Under the pieces are notes generated by a model. The model was given only the letters and a program-made list of their open reading frames with translations, searched no databases and had not been told where the DNA came from. Position numbers and translations under genes: made by a program. This document shows, piece by piece, positions 1 through 9,545 of a stretch of DNA of 64,000 nt (the first letter of the stretch is position 1; each line of letters starts with the position of its first letter). The stretch lies in assembly GCA_040768905.1 (NCBI GenBank), contig JAXGMA010000001.1, positions 2,232,001 through 2,296,000 on the forward strand. The letters are read 5' to 3'. This DNA comes from SZUA-584 sp040768905. GTDB taxonomy: Bacteria; Bacillota; Clostridia; Christensenellales; SZUA-584.

Positions 1-621
1 ACACATCACAGCCATCACCTCAGAAGCAGCAGTGATGTCAAAGCTGTCCTCACGCGGCATGCCGTTGGTGCGTCCGCCAAGCCCGCACGTGATAAACCGC
101 AGTTGACGGTCATTCATATCTATGCATCTTTTTACTGTGATCCTGCGCGGATCAATGCCAAGCGCATTGCCATGCTGAATATGGTTGTCAACCAGCGCAC
201 AAAGCAGGTTGTTGGCAGCTGTTATGGCGTGCATATCTCCCGTGAAATGCAGATTAATGTCTTCCATCGGCACCACCTGCGCATATCCGCCGCCTGCCGC
301 ACCGCCTTTTATGCCAAAAACAGGCCCAAGAGAAGGTTCCCGCAGCGTCAGGCACACTTTCTGGCCGCAGCGGGAAAGCGCATCCGCAAGCCCGATGGAT
401 ACCGTCGTTTTGCCTTCGCCGGCGGGCGTCGGATTGATCGAGGAAACAAGGATCAATTTGCCGTTTCCCTCACCCTTCATGCGTTCAAGTATAGAAAGTG
501 AGATCTTGGCTTTATTGCGGCCGAAAGGAATGATCTCGTTCTCAAGGATGCCAATACTTTGTGCTGTCTTAAGTATGGGATCGGATTTGGCTTCACGTGC
601 GATTTGTAAGTCTGTTTTCAT
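1..621 (-). CDS. fhs: Formate-tetrahydrofolate ligase (N-terminal 207 residues; gene runs off the left edge)
   Basis: This enzyme makes 10-formyl-THF from formate, THF and ATP in the cytoplasm and feeds one-carbon metabolism. Only the N-terminal part lies in the window. Translated from the ATG at 619-621, it starts MKTDLQIAREAKSDPILK. It contains the P-loop-like stretch TPAGEGKTTVSIGLADAL and the family motif LREPSLGPVFGIKGGAAGGG, followed by HFTGDMHAI and NNLLCALVDNHI. The reading frame is open to base 1 with no stop. The next gene upstream on the same strand would be the interrupted diguanylate cyclase ending at 645. Family assignment is secure because several signature blocks are present. 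The missing C-terminal part cannot be judged. Confidence 0.96.
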   Translation of the reverse strand, partial: MKTDLQIAREAKSDPILKTAQSIGILENEIIPFGRNKAKISLSILERMKGEGNGKLILVSSINPTPAGEGKTTVSIGLADALSRCGQKVCLTLREPSLGPVFGIKGGAAGGGYAQVVPMEDINLHFTGDMHAITAANNLLCALVDNHIQHGNALGIDPRRITVKRCIDMNDRQLRFITCGLGGRTNGMPREDSFDITAASEVMAVMC

Positions 622-1687
622 GTCTATTTCTCTTTCTGCTCAAATTACAGGGCTAAGCTGTCGTTGCTGTCTGTTTTGCTGTGTTTGTTTTGGTACATCA
701 ATTCATCGATCTGTGCAAAAATATCTTTTGCTTTGAGGCCGCGGGCTGCTGAAAAAATCTTATAGCCGATCGAAAACTCGATCCTGTACGGCGCTTGTTT
801 TTCTTTATTATAATGGGCCATATTTTCACGCAGCCTTCTGATAACGCGTGCAGGCGTATGCGTTCCGCATTCCTCTATGATAATCAAAAACTCATCGCCG
901 CCGTAACGGGCGATAAAATCACCCTTCCTGACACTTTTTTTGAGCAGCTCTGCAGCGGTTTTGAGTGCACCGTCTCCTTCCAAATGCCCATATTTATCAT
1001 TGATTTTTTTAAAACCGTCAATATCGAGCATAAGCGCAGCAAACCGTGCATTGTGCGGACGGCCGGTCTGTAACAGGTCATCCACATAATCATCCAGGTA
1101 TTTGCGGTTATACAATCCTGTCAAGTGATCGAGGCTGATTTTCTCGCCGAGCGCATAAAGCTGTATGATCAAAAGCCCAACAGCGCAAAGAGCCCAAACA
1201 CTCAGCAGTTCGTTCTGAAGGATATAATTCAACATACCGACACCCATCGGCAGCAGCGGCAGCAAAAGGTGTGAAAAAAATTCGCTCTGCTCAAAGTTTT
1301 TTCTGCTGCGCCAGACGACAAAAATGGCATAAAGGCCGTAAAGATAAGTACAGATACCGACCATAAAATAATACGGACCGGCAAAATAGATATTGTCTTC
1401 TGAAAAACCGAAAACAGATGCGTTGAACGCATTCAGTACAAGAAATACGATCAGCGCAGCAATCGGCAGGCTCAAAATCGCATATCCGTGCATCTTTAGC
1501 CTTCGCCCCTGACGCAGCGTACAAAACAGTGTCCACAACAGGCAAAACAGCGCGCTTAAGATAAAGAAGACGGTCATAAGAGCATAAAGTGCCGTATGTT
1601 TAACCGCTCCCACCTGTCCGGAAAAAGCCAAAACCGCTGAATCAAAAACCAAAAGCAGCATATTGCAGAGAATAAGCGCACGAATCA

Positions 1688-2435
1688 GTACCACCGGCTT
1701 AGCCGGTGGTATGCTCTAGCCCTATAAGGGCATGTTACCGGCTTGCGCTTGCAAGCGCATTGAATCGTTTGCCAACCGCATAATATTCTCTGGCCGACCC
1801 TAAAGGGTCTTGTTACTTGCCTTTGTTCGTCGGCTTACCCGTAAACGGGTCAATGTACTCCTTCATGCTTATCTGATCTGCGGTGGCGTCTTCCTGTAGC
1901 TGCCTTCGGATATATTCCTGCATCCTTTTCGCATTTTTCCCAACCGTATCTACGTAGTATCCTCTACACCAAAAATGCCTGCTTCCGTATTTGTATTTCA
2001 GATTCGCATGCCTATCAAATATTATTAGTGAGCTTTTTCCTTTCAGATACCCCATTACCTGAGATACGCTCAATTTCGGCGGTATTCTCACTAGCATATG
2101 TACATGATCTGGGCATAGCTCTGCTTCGATTATTTCTATCCCCTTTCTGTCACACAGCTCCCGCAAGATTTTCCCTATGTCTTTCTTCAGCTTCCCATAG
2201 ATGACTTGTCTTCTGTATTTCGGCGCAAACACAATGTGATACTTACATTCCCACATAGTATGTGCTAGACTATTCTTGTCCATTGGACTGCCTCCTTTGT
2301 TTTTGATGCGGTCGGCAAACCTCATCATTTTAACATAGGAGGTATTTGCTTGAAGCTAAAGCTCGCTGTCTTCCCCCGGCATAGCCGGGGGTTTATTTGA
2401 TTTTGACCGCTTTGCGCTCAAAATCACACTAAAGT
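1688..2435 (-). mobile_element. IS200/IS605-family insertion sequence, tnpA only (about 748 bp)
   Basis: Limits were set by restoring the interrupted gene. On the minus strand the left flank ends in TGTAC (2440-2436), and the element ends in GTAC (1691-1688) just before the right flank. This fits the family, which inserts 3' of a short fixed target without target duplication. Subterminal hairpins are present at 2373-2391 (CCCCCGGC/GCCGGGGG) and 1691-1709 (CCACCGGC/GCCGGTGG). The only gene is a Y1 transposase. Short palindromes such as GCGCTTGCAAGCGC lie between its stop and the right end. No tnpB or guide-RNA gene is present. Confidence 0.92.
1813..2283 (-). CDS. tnpA: IS200-type Y1 (HUH) transposase TnpA
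   Basis: This single-strand transposase cuts and joins the element ends through a 5'-phosphotyrosine. The 156-residue length is normal for the family. The start is the ATG at 2281-2283, because AGGAGG lies 8-9 bases upstream; the open frame extends 15 codons further but lacks a site. Visible motifs are HTMWECKYHIVFAPKYRR near the N-terminus, the metal-binding HUH motif in CPDHVHMLVRIPP (about residues 57-69), and the tyrosine nucleophile in the C-terminal helix (MQEYIRRQLQ). All catalytic residues are present, so the protein looks intact and the element may still be active. It lies in the same orientation as the gene it interrupts. Confidence 0.95.
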   Translation of the reverse strand: MDKNSLAHTMWECKYHIVFAPKYRRQVIYGKLKKDIGKILRELCDRKGIEIIEAELCPDHVHMLVRIPPKLSVSQVMGYLKGKSSLIIFDRHANLKYKYGSRHFWCRGYYVDTVGKNAKRMQEYIRRQLQEDATADQISMKEYIDPFTGKPTNKGK

Positions 2436-2694
2436 GTACAAAAATCTGCTGGCGGAACTTGCTGCCGCCACCATTTTTAACGTTGCTGTGCAGTACGATC
2501 GCCAGGATCAGCAGAGCTATGATATTGACATTCAGTTCAACAGACATTCAAAGCTGTCTCCGGATCTCATTACATTTTTATGCAGTCCTATTATATATGC
2601 CATATAGAGAGAACACAACCAATCAGTCCTTTTTTAGTACTGATTACATTTTTCTTTTGAGAATGAAATGACCATAGGCAACTTCATACATGTC

Positions 2695-2703
2695 TGATAT
2701 AAT
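2695..2703 (+). promoter_or_regulatory. Extended -10 promoter for pgsA
   Basis: TGATATAAT combines a perfect TATAAT hexamer (2698-2703) with a TG one base upstream, the extended -10 form that tolerates a poor -35. It lies about 50 bases before the pgsA start. No good -35 is visible at the right distance. Confidence 0.5.
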
Positions 2704-2753
2704 GATACAGGCAGCCAAATCTTCATAATGATGTCTGACAGGAGTGACTTTTT

Positions 2754-3329
2754 TTGAGCAGAATACCTTTGAATTTACCCAATGCTTTGACACTGTTCCG
2801 TTTTGCGCTGGTACCCCTCCTGACAATACTTATCTACTTTGACGAGATAATATTTGCACTTGCTGTCTATGCCGTTGCCTGCGCCACAGATTTGCTGGAC
2901 GGTTTTATCGCACGAAAGCGCAATATGATCACAGAAGAAGGCATGCTGCTTGATCCTCTTGCCGACAAGCTGATGGCCGTTTTTGCTGTTGTTGCATTTA
3001 CGGTGATTGGTGTGCTGCCCTGGTATGTGCTTGCGGTTCTGATGCTCAAAGAACTGCTGATGGTGGGAGGCGGCATCTTCTTATACTTCAAAAATATCGT
3101 TGCTCCGGCAAATACATTCGGCAAGATCGCAGCTTTCATTTTAAACACGTCGATTGCATTTACTTTTCTTCATTGGTATGTCGCGCCCTGGCATATCTTT
3201 TTTATCAGCTTCGCGCTGCTGTTTATGCTTGTATCGCTCGGCCAATATGCTTATTACAATATGTACAAAAAACTCAAACCAAGCAAAGAAGCAGGTCCGC
3301 AAAACAACACGAATGCCGATGAGGCATAA
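2754..3329 (+). CDS. pgsA: CDP-diacylglycerol-glycerol-3-phosphate 3-phosphatidyltransferase
   Basis: This integral membrane enzyme makes phosphatidylglycerophosphate, the committed step to phosphatidylglycerol and cardiolipin. The 191-residue length is normal. The CDP-alcohol phosphotransferase signature runs through TDLLDGFIARKRN and EGMLLDPLADKLM, with the expected DG..AR.........G...D...D spacing. About five hydrophobic segments follow. The start is a TTG at 2754, chosen because CAGGAG (2739-2744) sits nine bases upstream and the next in-frame ATG lies well inside the signature. It is transcribed divergently from the interrupted cyclase gene and converges on the propeller-protein gene at 3353. 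Confidence 0.94.
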   Translation: MSRIPLNLPNALTLFRFALVPLLTILIYFDEIIFALAVYAVACATDLLDGFIARKRNMITEEGMLLDPLADKLMAVFAVVAFTVIGVLPWYVLAVLMLKELLMVGGGIFLYFKNIVAPANTFGKIAAFILNTSIAFTFLHWYVAPWHIFFISFALLFMLVSLGQYAYYNMYKKLKPSKEAGPQNNTNADEA

Positions 3330-3352
3330 TGTACAACTAACTGGAGTTTTTT

Positions 3353-4588
3353 TTACGGAACCTGTGCATGATATACGACGTTTGCTATGCCAAGCTCAGT
3401 GGTATCATACCAAACGATGCTTTTACCGTTTGCGCTTGAAAGCAGCGCGCGCGACGTTTCGGGTGAAATCCGGCCTGTTGATCCGTCTTTAAAGTAATAG
3501 ATATACACCGCTTCATCCTTTGTGTAAGTTACAAAACCATCTCCTAAATAATAGTTGAGCACACCGTCTGCAATAACGGTCGGCACGGAAAAACCCTCGC
3601 CTTCGCGTGTGCTCAGCATCAAGCTGCTGTTATGATCTCTGTTGCTGTTAAGAAAAACAATGTTGCTTCCTTCTATCATTGGATCGTAGACATAGGTGCC
3701 CGGTCTGAACAATATTCTCTGCGCGTCTCCGCCTTCGCGCAGCGGGATCACGCAAATCTCCGCCACATCGGTATCTCTTGATCCGTCAAGCAGTGCACTT
3801 TCGCCTTCCGGCTGTACATAGATAATGGCTGTTTCTGACATATAGGGCGCGCTTACCGCAAACTTTGTATTGACAAAGACCTCTATTTCCACGGATTCTC
3901 GCGTGGAAAGCTGGTAAAGATACAGCCTGTCGGTGCCTCTGCCCGTCTGCTGCAGCCAAAGCGCATAATCACCAGAAAGCGATACTTTTGGTTTGCCGAA
4001 AAGGTATTCGCGCATCACAAATTTTTCACCTGTATTGCGGTCGTAAGCGCAGACCGCGCCGCCGTATTCTTCTTTGCAGTCAAGATAAATAATATAATCA
4101 TCATTGTGCTTTGGCTCAAACAAAAACGCATAGTTTTTGGTGATCCCCTCAATGATCGTTGTTTGCTCCGTGTTGAGGTCATAAACAGCAACAGATTCGA
4201 TCACGGGAGATGATTGAAGCTGGTTGCCGGTCGTGAAACTGATCTCGCTGCCGAAAACATACGGATCGTTGATCGATTTATGGACGATAGCTGAGAGCTC
4301 TTTTCCGAGTTCCGTCATATCCGGCTGTGCGATCGGTGTGGCCGTTGGTTCGGGCGTTGCTTCAACCAGCGTTTCATCCGTGTCTGCGCTTCCGCCGAAC
4401 AAAGGTACAATCACGAAGATCACAACAAGCACGATACCGATCCCGAGTACGGCAAGACCGCCAATTTTAAAAAACGGCATTAGCGTTGATGCGCGCATGC
4501 GCGATGCCCTGCGTATGCCCGGCCTGCGTCGGCGCATAGATCTTCGTCTGCGAAATTTTCTTATCTTTTCACCCAGTGTGCCAAACAT
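3353..4588 (-). CDS. Membrane-anchored TolB/WD40-like beta-propeller protein, function unknown
   Basis: The 411-residue protein has a very basic cytoplasmic N-terminus (KFRRRRSMRRRRPGIRR), one membrane helix at about residues 42-66 (GGLAVLGIGIVLVVIFVIVP) and a Thr/Pro linker. A long extracellular part follows, with repeats of the type seen in DUF5050 or TolB-like propellers (IIYLDCKEEYGG, YALWLQQTGRG, SIVWYDTTEL). No catalytic motif is seen. The start ATG has GGAGG about seven bases upstream. The layout matches the protein encoded at 18023-19168, and both may be surface sensors or scaffolds; that is inference. The precise family is unconfirmed. Confidence 0.7.
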   Translation of the reverse strand: MFGTLGEKIRKFRRRRSMRRRRPGIRRASRMRASTLMPFFKIGGLAVLGIGIVLVVIFVIVPLFGGSADTDETLVEATPEPTATPIAQPDMTELGKELSAIVHKSINDPYVFGSEISFTTGNQLQSSPVIESVAVYDLNTEQTTIIEGITKNYAFLFEPKHNDDYIIYLDCKEEYGGAVCAYDRNTGEKFVMREYLFGKPKVSLSGDYALWLQQTGRGTDRLYLYQLSTRESVEIEVFVNTKFAVSAPYMSETAIIYVQPEGESALLDGSRDTDVAEICVIPLREGGDAQRILFRPGTYVYDPMIEGSNIVFLNSNRDHNSSLMLSTREGEGFSVPTVIADGVLNYYLGDGFVTYTKDEAVYIYYFKDGSTGRISPETSRALLSSANGKSIVWYDTTELGIANVVYHAQVP

Positions 4589-4679
4589 TGCATTCCTCCA
4601 AGCTGGTCATAACCTTTGTCTATTATAACAAAATCATCGCAATAATCAACTGCAGGGCCACAGGCTGGAATCAACCTTA

Positions 4680-5585
4680 TCAGCTTTCCTTATGAAGAAA
4701 AGCCAAAGTTTCCGCATTGAATCTTTCCGCCTTCTCCTCATGCACGTTCTGTGCGCAGTTGCGGATCTGTATGTGCCGTGCGTTCCTGATCGTGTTGGGA
4801 TATACACGCATGTCTTCTTTTTGATGAAGACGGTCTTCCGTTCCGGTAAAGATCAGTACGTGTTTTTGCATTGTCTTTAAAGCCGCGCGCGCTACTTCGG
4901 CATCAAAATGCATGACCGTCCTGATCAGTGTTTCCCTGACCTCTTTGTTTTTGTAAGGCTCATAATACTGCGCCGCAACATCACCGCTCAGTAATGTAGC
5001 GTCAAAGTAAAATCTTCTGAGCACATTGATTAAGGTGGCTTCGCGCAAAAACGTATGCATCATAAATTCGCCCATGCGCGTTGTCAAAAAGCGCAGTAAA
5101 AACGGATAGTTCTCATTGGGCCCGCCGGGCGTCACAAGCACCAGCTTGTCCGTGCGTTTAGGATAGGCGCCCGCAAAACAAAGCGCGCAGATCGCGCCGG
5201 TGGAAACGCCGGCAATATGCGTCTTTTTGATACGAAGCGCGTCCAGAAAGGCACGAACAGCAAGAGCATTTTCTTCAACGGTGTAGAATATATTCACATG
5301 GCCGCTGTAACCAAAGCCGGGCATATCCGGCGCGATCACGCGGAATCCGTTTTCAGCAAAAAAATCTATATTGTGCCGCCAAGTATAAAGCGATTGGCCA
5401 AGCCCGTGCAAAAGCAGCAGCGGTTCTCCTTCGCCTTTCTCGTAATAATGGATGCGCGTATCAAAATGCATGCTTTCTTTTCCATACTCTGTGTCACTGG
5501 TGATATCAAAAGAAATATCCGCGTAAGCACCTATGTATGCATTATTTTCAAAAACCGTCTTGTTTCTGCGGCGATATCTTTTCAT
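4680..5585 (-). CDS. Alpha/beta-hydrolase fold protein
   Basis: This 301-residue protein is of the lipase/haloperoxidase type. It shows the oxyanion-hole motif LLLLHGLGQS, the nucleophile elbow GVSTG (Ser), an acid in FTGTEDRLH and a late histidine in NARHIQIRN or NVHEEK, so a full Ser-Asp-His triad can be proposed. The ATG at 5583-5585 was chosen because a GGGGG stretch lies just upstream; an alternative TTG six codons earlier has no site. There is no signal peptide, so it is probably cytoplasmic. The substrate cannot be told from sequence; esterase or C-C hydrolase are both open. Confidence 0.8.
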   Translation of the reverse strand: MKRYRRRNKTVFENNAYIGAYADISFDITSDTEYGKESMHFDTRIHYYEKGEGEPLLLLHGLGQSLYTWRHNIDFFAENGFRVIAPDMPGFGYSGHVNIFYTVEENALAVRAFLDALRIKKTHIAGVSTGAICALCFAGAYPKRTDKLVLVTPGGPNENYPFLLRFLTTRMGEFMMHTFLREATLINVLRRFYFDATLLSGDVAAQYYEPYKNKEVRETLIRTVMHFDAEVARAALKTMQKHVLIFTGTEDRLHQKEDMRVYPNTIRNARHIQIRNCAQNVHEEKAERFNAETLAFLHKES

Positions 5586-5691
5586 AAACTGCCCCCAATA
5601 CAAACGGACAATATTATTGATAAAAACAATATACTACGCCTTGGTGTACAAAACAAGCTGTCTGTTATTATTTCTTAAAACATTTGTCATA

Positions 5692-7101
5692 TTACGGTAA
5701 TGATTTTTTACCGGAAATTTTTTGTGCATAGACTGCTGCCAGGCGTCTGAGCGCGGCATTGTTGTTGCTGCCCGGGCTTGCCACACATTCCTTATGCAGT
5801 AAGTCAAGAACGCGTCCCACCTCTTTTGACGGGCCGGTGCCAAGGATGTCCGCGACCTCGTGGCCGGTGATCTTAAGGCTGCCGATGTGCCACGGCACAC
5901 CCTCTTTATCCATACGTTCAAGTTCGGCCTGCCAGTTATCGGCCGATCTGTCGGTCTGATCATCCAAGCCAGAGCCTTTGATATCTGCGCGGCGAAGCGC
6001 GATAAGCATGGAAAAAGCTTCTCTCCCCAGCATAATTGCACGACGCCTGATGGTTTTGGGCTTGGCTTTGCCTTCAAGATCAAACATATGCATACGTATC
6101 AGAGGCAGCACAGCACCAATTGTTTTGTTGTCAAAACGCAGCTCGTAAAGCTCATCCCGCGCAAGTGTTTCACCGCGCTTTTCATGGTCATGCATCTTTC
6201 CTGTTTTTTTCAGCATATCCGGTTTGCCGATATCATGGAGCAAAGCGGCTAGACGCAGCGCCAATACAGGTGGGGCAGCGGCACAGCTTCTAAGGCCGTG
6301 TTCCAAAACATCATATTTGTGATATTTTTCGGCCTGTACAACACCGCGTCCGGCCGAGAGCCGCGGCAGCACAAAATACAGGCTGCCCGTTTTTAAAAGC
6401 AGTTCAAGGCCAATAAGCGGGCTGCCTGTGCGCGGATATTTTTTATCAGACAGCAATATTTTGATCAGTTCGTCGCGTTTGCGTTCAGCGGAGATATCAG
6501 AAAGGAGCTCTGCATGACGCTGCGCGCTCTGAAAAAGATCCCGTGCAACGGAGAACTTAAGTTCAGCGGCAAACCGCGCCATACGCATGATGCGTAAACC
6601 GTCATCTCTTATCGTTATATCAGGATCATCATCAGCAGCGCGCAGCACACCCTTGTTGATGTCATCGAACGCTCTTTTCGTCGGATCCGTGATCATTCCG
6701 GTCCTGATATTTAAGTATAGCGCACCAGCAGTAAAATCGCGCCGTCGGGCGTCTTCTTCAATGTTTTGTGTGAATCTGACACGGTAAGGGCGGTGGGCGC
6801 CGCCGGGAGGATAGTAATCGCGCCTGAATGTGGTATGCTCAAAAACATGACGGAAGGTTCCGGAGGCGATGTGGATCTCTATGGTGCCAAGTTCGGCTGC
6901 CTTTTTAACGACATAAAACCCGGCATCCTGCGCGATTTTTGCAGCATCATCGGGCATGGCGGCTGAACACACGTCAAAATCTCCTCCAGGCAATCGAAGG
7001 ACGATGTTGCGCACATAACCGCCTACAAGAAAAAGCGAAAAACCATGCGCTGCAAATTTATCAGACAGCAAAACGAGACTATCCGGCAGCTGCGTATTCA
7101 T
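5692..7101 (-). CDS. cca: CCA tRNA nucleotidyltransferase / poly(A) polymerase family with HD domain
   Basis: This enzyme adds or repairs the 3' CCA of tRNAs (class II nucleotidyltransferase). The 469-residue protein has the head motif LVGGYVRNIVLRLPGGDFDV. The two metal-binding acids are in DFD, and the usual RD of this block is RN here. Then come RRDYYPPGG, the RRRDFTAGALYL block, and RDDGLRIMRMARFAAEL. A C-terminal HD domain follows (LLHDIGKPDM, HDHEKRG). Its ATG overlaps the dapF stop by four bases (ATGA), so the two are translationally coupled. Poly(A) polymerase or an A-adding half-enzyme cannot be excluded by eye. Confidence 0.9.
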   Translation of the reverse strand: MNTQLPDSLVLLSDKFAAHGFSLFLVGGYVRNIVLRLPGGDFDVCSAAMPDDAAKIAQDAGFYVVKKAAELGTIEIHIASGTFRHVFEHTTFRRDYYPPGGAHRPYRVRFTQNIEEDARRRDFTAGALYLNIRTGMITDPTKRAFDDINKGVLRAADDDPDITIRDDGLRIMRMARFAAELKFSVARDLFQSAQRHAELLSDISAERKRDELIKILLSDKKYPRTGSPLIGLELLLKTGSLYFVLPRLSAGRGVVQAEKYHKYDVLEHGLRSCAAAPPVLALRLAALLHDIGKPDMLKKTGKMHDHEKRGETLARDELYELRFDNKTIGAVLPLIRMHMFDLEGKAKPKTIRRRAIMLGREAFSMLIALRRADIKGSGLDDQTDRSADNWQAELERMDKEGVPWHIGSLKITGHEVADILGTGPSKEVGRVLDLLHKECVASPGSNNNAALRRLAAVYAQKISGKKSLP

Positions 7102-7922
7102 TCCAGCAGTACCGCCGTGTACACTTCTTGCGCAGGGCCTGTCATGAACACGCGTCCATCATCCAAATATTCTATTATGAGCCGGCCTGCCGCAAGATGA
7201 GCAGTGGCTTTTTTGCTGATCAAACCTTTTTTGTTCATAGCAACAACACTTGCGCATGCGCCCGTTCCGCAGGCGAGCGTCAGCCCCGCTCCGCGCTCCC
7301 ACGTGCGTACACGTATATTCGCGCTGTCTATGATCTGTACAAAATTGACATTGGTCCTGCGCGGAAAAATGGCATGATGCTCAATAGCCGGCCCGAGTAA
7401 TTCTGCCTCGACTGCATCAACATCTTCAGTGAGCACCACCGTATGCGGCACACCCATAAGCAACGCGCTTACGGTCACTTTGCGGCCGGCCGCTTCGATA
7501 TCCACATCAAAAGGGCGCCCTTCGCCCGTCATGGGAATATCGGCGCGGTCAAAAGAAGGCTGCCCCATATCCACGCTGACTTCTGTGACTTTGCCTTTTT
7601 TGATCTCAAGCCCGGGACGCATGATGCCTGCCAGTGTTTCCACCGTCATTTCAAGTTTGTTGACAATCCCGCGCTCGTAGACATATTTGGCAAAACAGCG
7701 GATGCCGTTGCCGCACATTTCCGCTTCGCTTCCGTCCGCGTTGAAGATACGCATTTTTATATCAGCAGCAGACGACGGCAACACGACCATCAGACCGTCA
7801 GCACCAACGCTCAGCCGCCTTTCGCACAGTTTTGCCGCAAGCGCATTCCACTCTGTTCGTCTTCCGTTGTCCTCAACTATTATAAAATCATTCCCGAGTC
7901 CGTGCATCTTGGTAAATTCCAT
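7098..7922 (-). CDS. dapF: Diaminopimelate epimerase
   Basis: This enzyme converts LL- to meso-diaminopimelate for lysine and peptidoglycan synthesis. The 274-residue protein starts MEFTKMHGLGNDFIIVED. Both catalytic cysteines are visible, in AEMCGNGIRCFAKYV and LTLACGTGACASVV. The start is the ATG at 7920-7922, preceded by AAAGGAG six bases upstream; five extra codons upstream lack a site. It forms a two-gene operon with cca (four-base overlap). Confidence 0.96.
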   Translation of the reverse strand: MEFTKMHGLGNDFIIVEDNGRRTEWNALAAKLCERRLSVGADGLMVVLPSSAADIKMRIFNADGSEAEMCGNGIRCFAKYVYERGIVNKLEMTVETLAGIMRPGLEIKKGKVTEVSVDMGQPSFDRADIPMTGEGRPFDVDIEAAGRKVTVSALLMGVPHTVVLTEDVDAVEAELLGPAIEHHAIFPRRTNVNFVQIIDSANIRVRTWERGAGLTLACGTGACASVVAMNKKGLISKKATAHLAAGRLIIEYLDDGRVFMTGPAQEVYTAVLLE

Positions 7923-8092
7923 GTGCGCTCCTTTCATACCGTGGTAACCGTATTATACTGCCCGTGGGCAGCAACCGCAACCAGTATCAGGCTTTGATGC
8001 TTTTCTGCTGGCGAGAAATATGATATGATATGGGCATTATTTTAAGTCATGCGTGTCTTTATTTTACATATGTTCAAAAGGACGGGCTTTAT

Positions 8093-9391
8093 ATGAGAAT
8101 GTACGATATTATCTCCCATAAAAGAGACGGCGGCAAGCTGACAGCAGCCCAGATCGAATGTTTTATCGAAGGTTATGTCTCAGGACGTATCCCGGATTAC
8201 CAGGCTTCTGCTCTGCTCATGGCTATGTACATCCGCGGGCTTGACAACGAAGAAACAGCCTTTCTGACACGCGCGATGGCCGAATCAGGGGAAACGGCCA
8301 ACCTTGATGCGCTCGGCACCGTGGCCGACAAACATTCTACAGGCGGCGTCGCCGATACAACCACTTTGATCGCCATTCCTCTTGCCTGTGCGTGCGGCCT
8401 CAAGGTGGCTAAAATGTCCGGCCGCGGGCTGGGGCATACCGGCGGTACGGTAGATAAGCTCGAAGCCATACCCGGTATGAAAACCGCTCTTGATATGGAT
8501 GAATTCTTTGCGCAGATAGAGCGAATCGGCGTGGCTGTGATGGCGCAGACGCTGCACCTTTGTCCCGCTGACAGGCTGCTGTATTCTTTGCGTGATGTCA
8601 CGGCCACTGTGGACAGCATTCCTTTGATTGCAAGCAGCATCATGAGCAAAAAGCTCGCCTCAGGAGCTCACATCATCGTTCTTGATGTCAAAACCGGAAA
8701 CGGCGCTTTCATGACACAGCAAGACGAAGCTTATAAACTTGCTCAGGCCATGGTTGAGACCGGCCGCAGCGCTGGGCGCAAAACTGCTGCTATCATCAGC
8801 GACATGAGCCAGCCGCTCGGCCTTTCGGTAGGCAATGCACTAGAAGTCGGCGAGGCGATCGATGTTTTGAGCGGGCGTGTCAAAGGCGATCTTTTGACCG
8901 TATCGCTTGCGCTGGCATCTCAGATGCTGATACTGGCTGAGATTGCAAAGGATGAAGAGCACGCACAGCAGATGCTTTTATTCGCCATAGAAAGCGGACA
9001 GGCACTGGCCAAACTTGCCGCACTGATCGATGCACAGGGCGGCGACAGCCTCGTCACAAAAGACACCTCTTTGCTTCCAAAAGCACGTATCTTCGAAAGG
9101 GTCAAAGCACAAAAGGATGGGTATTTAAGCGCCGTCAATTGCCGCGGCCTTGGCGAAGCTGCAGGGCTTTTGGGTGCTGGGCGTATCAGAAAAGATGATA
9201 TTGTCGATCCGGCTGTTGGTTTTATCGTCAAAAAACGCATCGGAGACCCTGTAATGACCGGAGAAACATTGATCGAACTACATGCAAACGATGAGCTGCG
9301 CTTAAAGAAGGCCTTTCATCACATAGAAAAATGCCTGACGATAGAGCAAAATGCAGAAAAGCCAACCCTCATTTACAATACAGTGTGTTGA
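8093..9391 (+). CDS. pdp: Pyrimidine-nucleoside phosphorylase
   Basis: This enzyme splits uridine/thymidine with phosphate to the base and (deoxy)ribose-1-phosphate for salvage. The 432-residue length is normal for the family. The thymidine-phosphorylase signature SGRGLGHTGGTVDKLEAI is present, along with DKHSTGGVADTTTL, LDVKTGNGAFM and a C-terminal domain ending near DPVMTGETLIELHAND. The start is the ATG at 8093 with AAAAGGAC upstream; the frame is open further, but those codons read as non-coding. It ends just before the first DnaA-box cluster, so it marks the left edge of the origin region. Confidence 0.95.
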   Translation: MRMYDIISHKRDGGKLTAAQIECFIEGYVSGRIPDYQASALLMAMYIRGLDNEETAFLTRAMAESGETANLDALGTVADKHSTGGVADTTTLIAIPLACACGLKVAKMSGRGLGHTGGTVDKLEAIPGMKTALDMDEFFAQIERIGVAVMAQTLHLCPADRLLYSLRDVTATVDSIPLIASSIMSKKLASGAHIIVLDVKTGNGAFMTQQDEAYKLAQAMVETGRSAGRKTAAIISDMSQPLGLSVGNALEVGEAIDVLSGRVKGDLLTVSLALASQMLILAEIAKDEEHAQQMLLFAIESGQALAKLAALIDAQGGDSLVTKDTSLLPKARIFERVKAQKDGYLSAVNCRGLGEAAGLLGAGRIRKDDIVDPAVGFIVKKRIGDPVMTGETLIELHANDELRLKKAFHHIEKCLTIEQNAEKPTLIYNTVC

Positions 9392-9545
9392 TAATGTGTA
9401 TAGACGGTGGATAGTGTGGACAACTATGCGCAAAACATGTCGAATTCTCGCATAATTCTCGTGTAAATCCTGTGAAAAAATCAAAAAACAACAAAAAATT
9501 AAAAGCTTTTAATATAAATGTAACAAATTATTAATATATCGCTGT
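9386..9545. other. DnaA-box cluster and AT-rich tract (left part of probable oriC)
   Basis: Three near-consensus DnaA boxes lie close together: TGTTGATAA (9386-9394), GGTGGATAG (9407-9415, two mismatches) and TGTGGACAA (9415-9423). A strongly A/T-rich tract follows at about 9474-9545, a plausible unwinding element. The region holds no gene. Confidence 0.55.

Larger units (their letters stand above)
645..2547 (-). pseudogene. Membrane diguanylate cyclase (GGDEF) gene split by an IS200-type insertion
   Basis: Two coding segments flank the insertion element: 2547-2436 encodes the first 37 residues (start MSVELNVNII, first membrane helix) and 1687-645 encodes the rest. Removing 1688-2435 joins them in the same frame, giving a 384-residue protein that reads QQIFVLIRALILC across the joint. 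The protein has about six N-terminal membrane helices and a C-terminal GGDEF domain with DHLTGLYNR and RYGGDEFLIIIEE, so the cyclase active site is intact. Intact, it would make c-di-GMP in response to a membrane signal. The downstream part keeps an open frame from a GTG at 1692-1694, at the element's edge. A shortened protein without the first helix is therefore possible, but I see no convincing ribosome binding site for it. Confidence 0.9.

Noticed and set aside
1688..1812. A TnpB-type guide RNA (omega RNA) in the IS200 right end
   Set aside because: No tnpB gene is present in the element; the small palindromes fit ordinary end structures.
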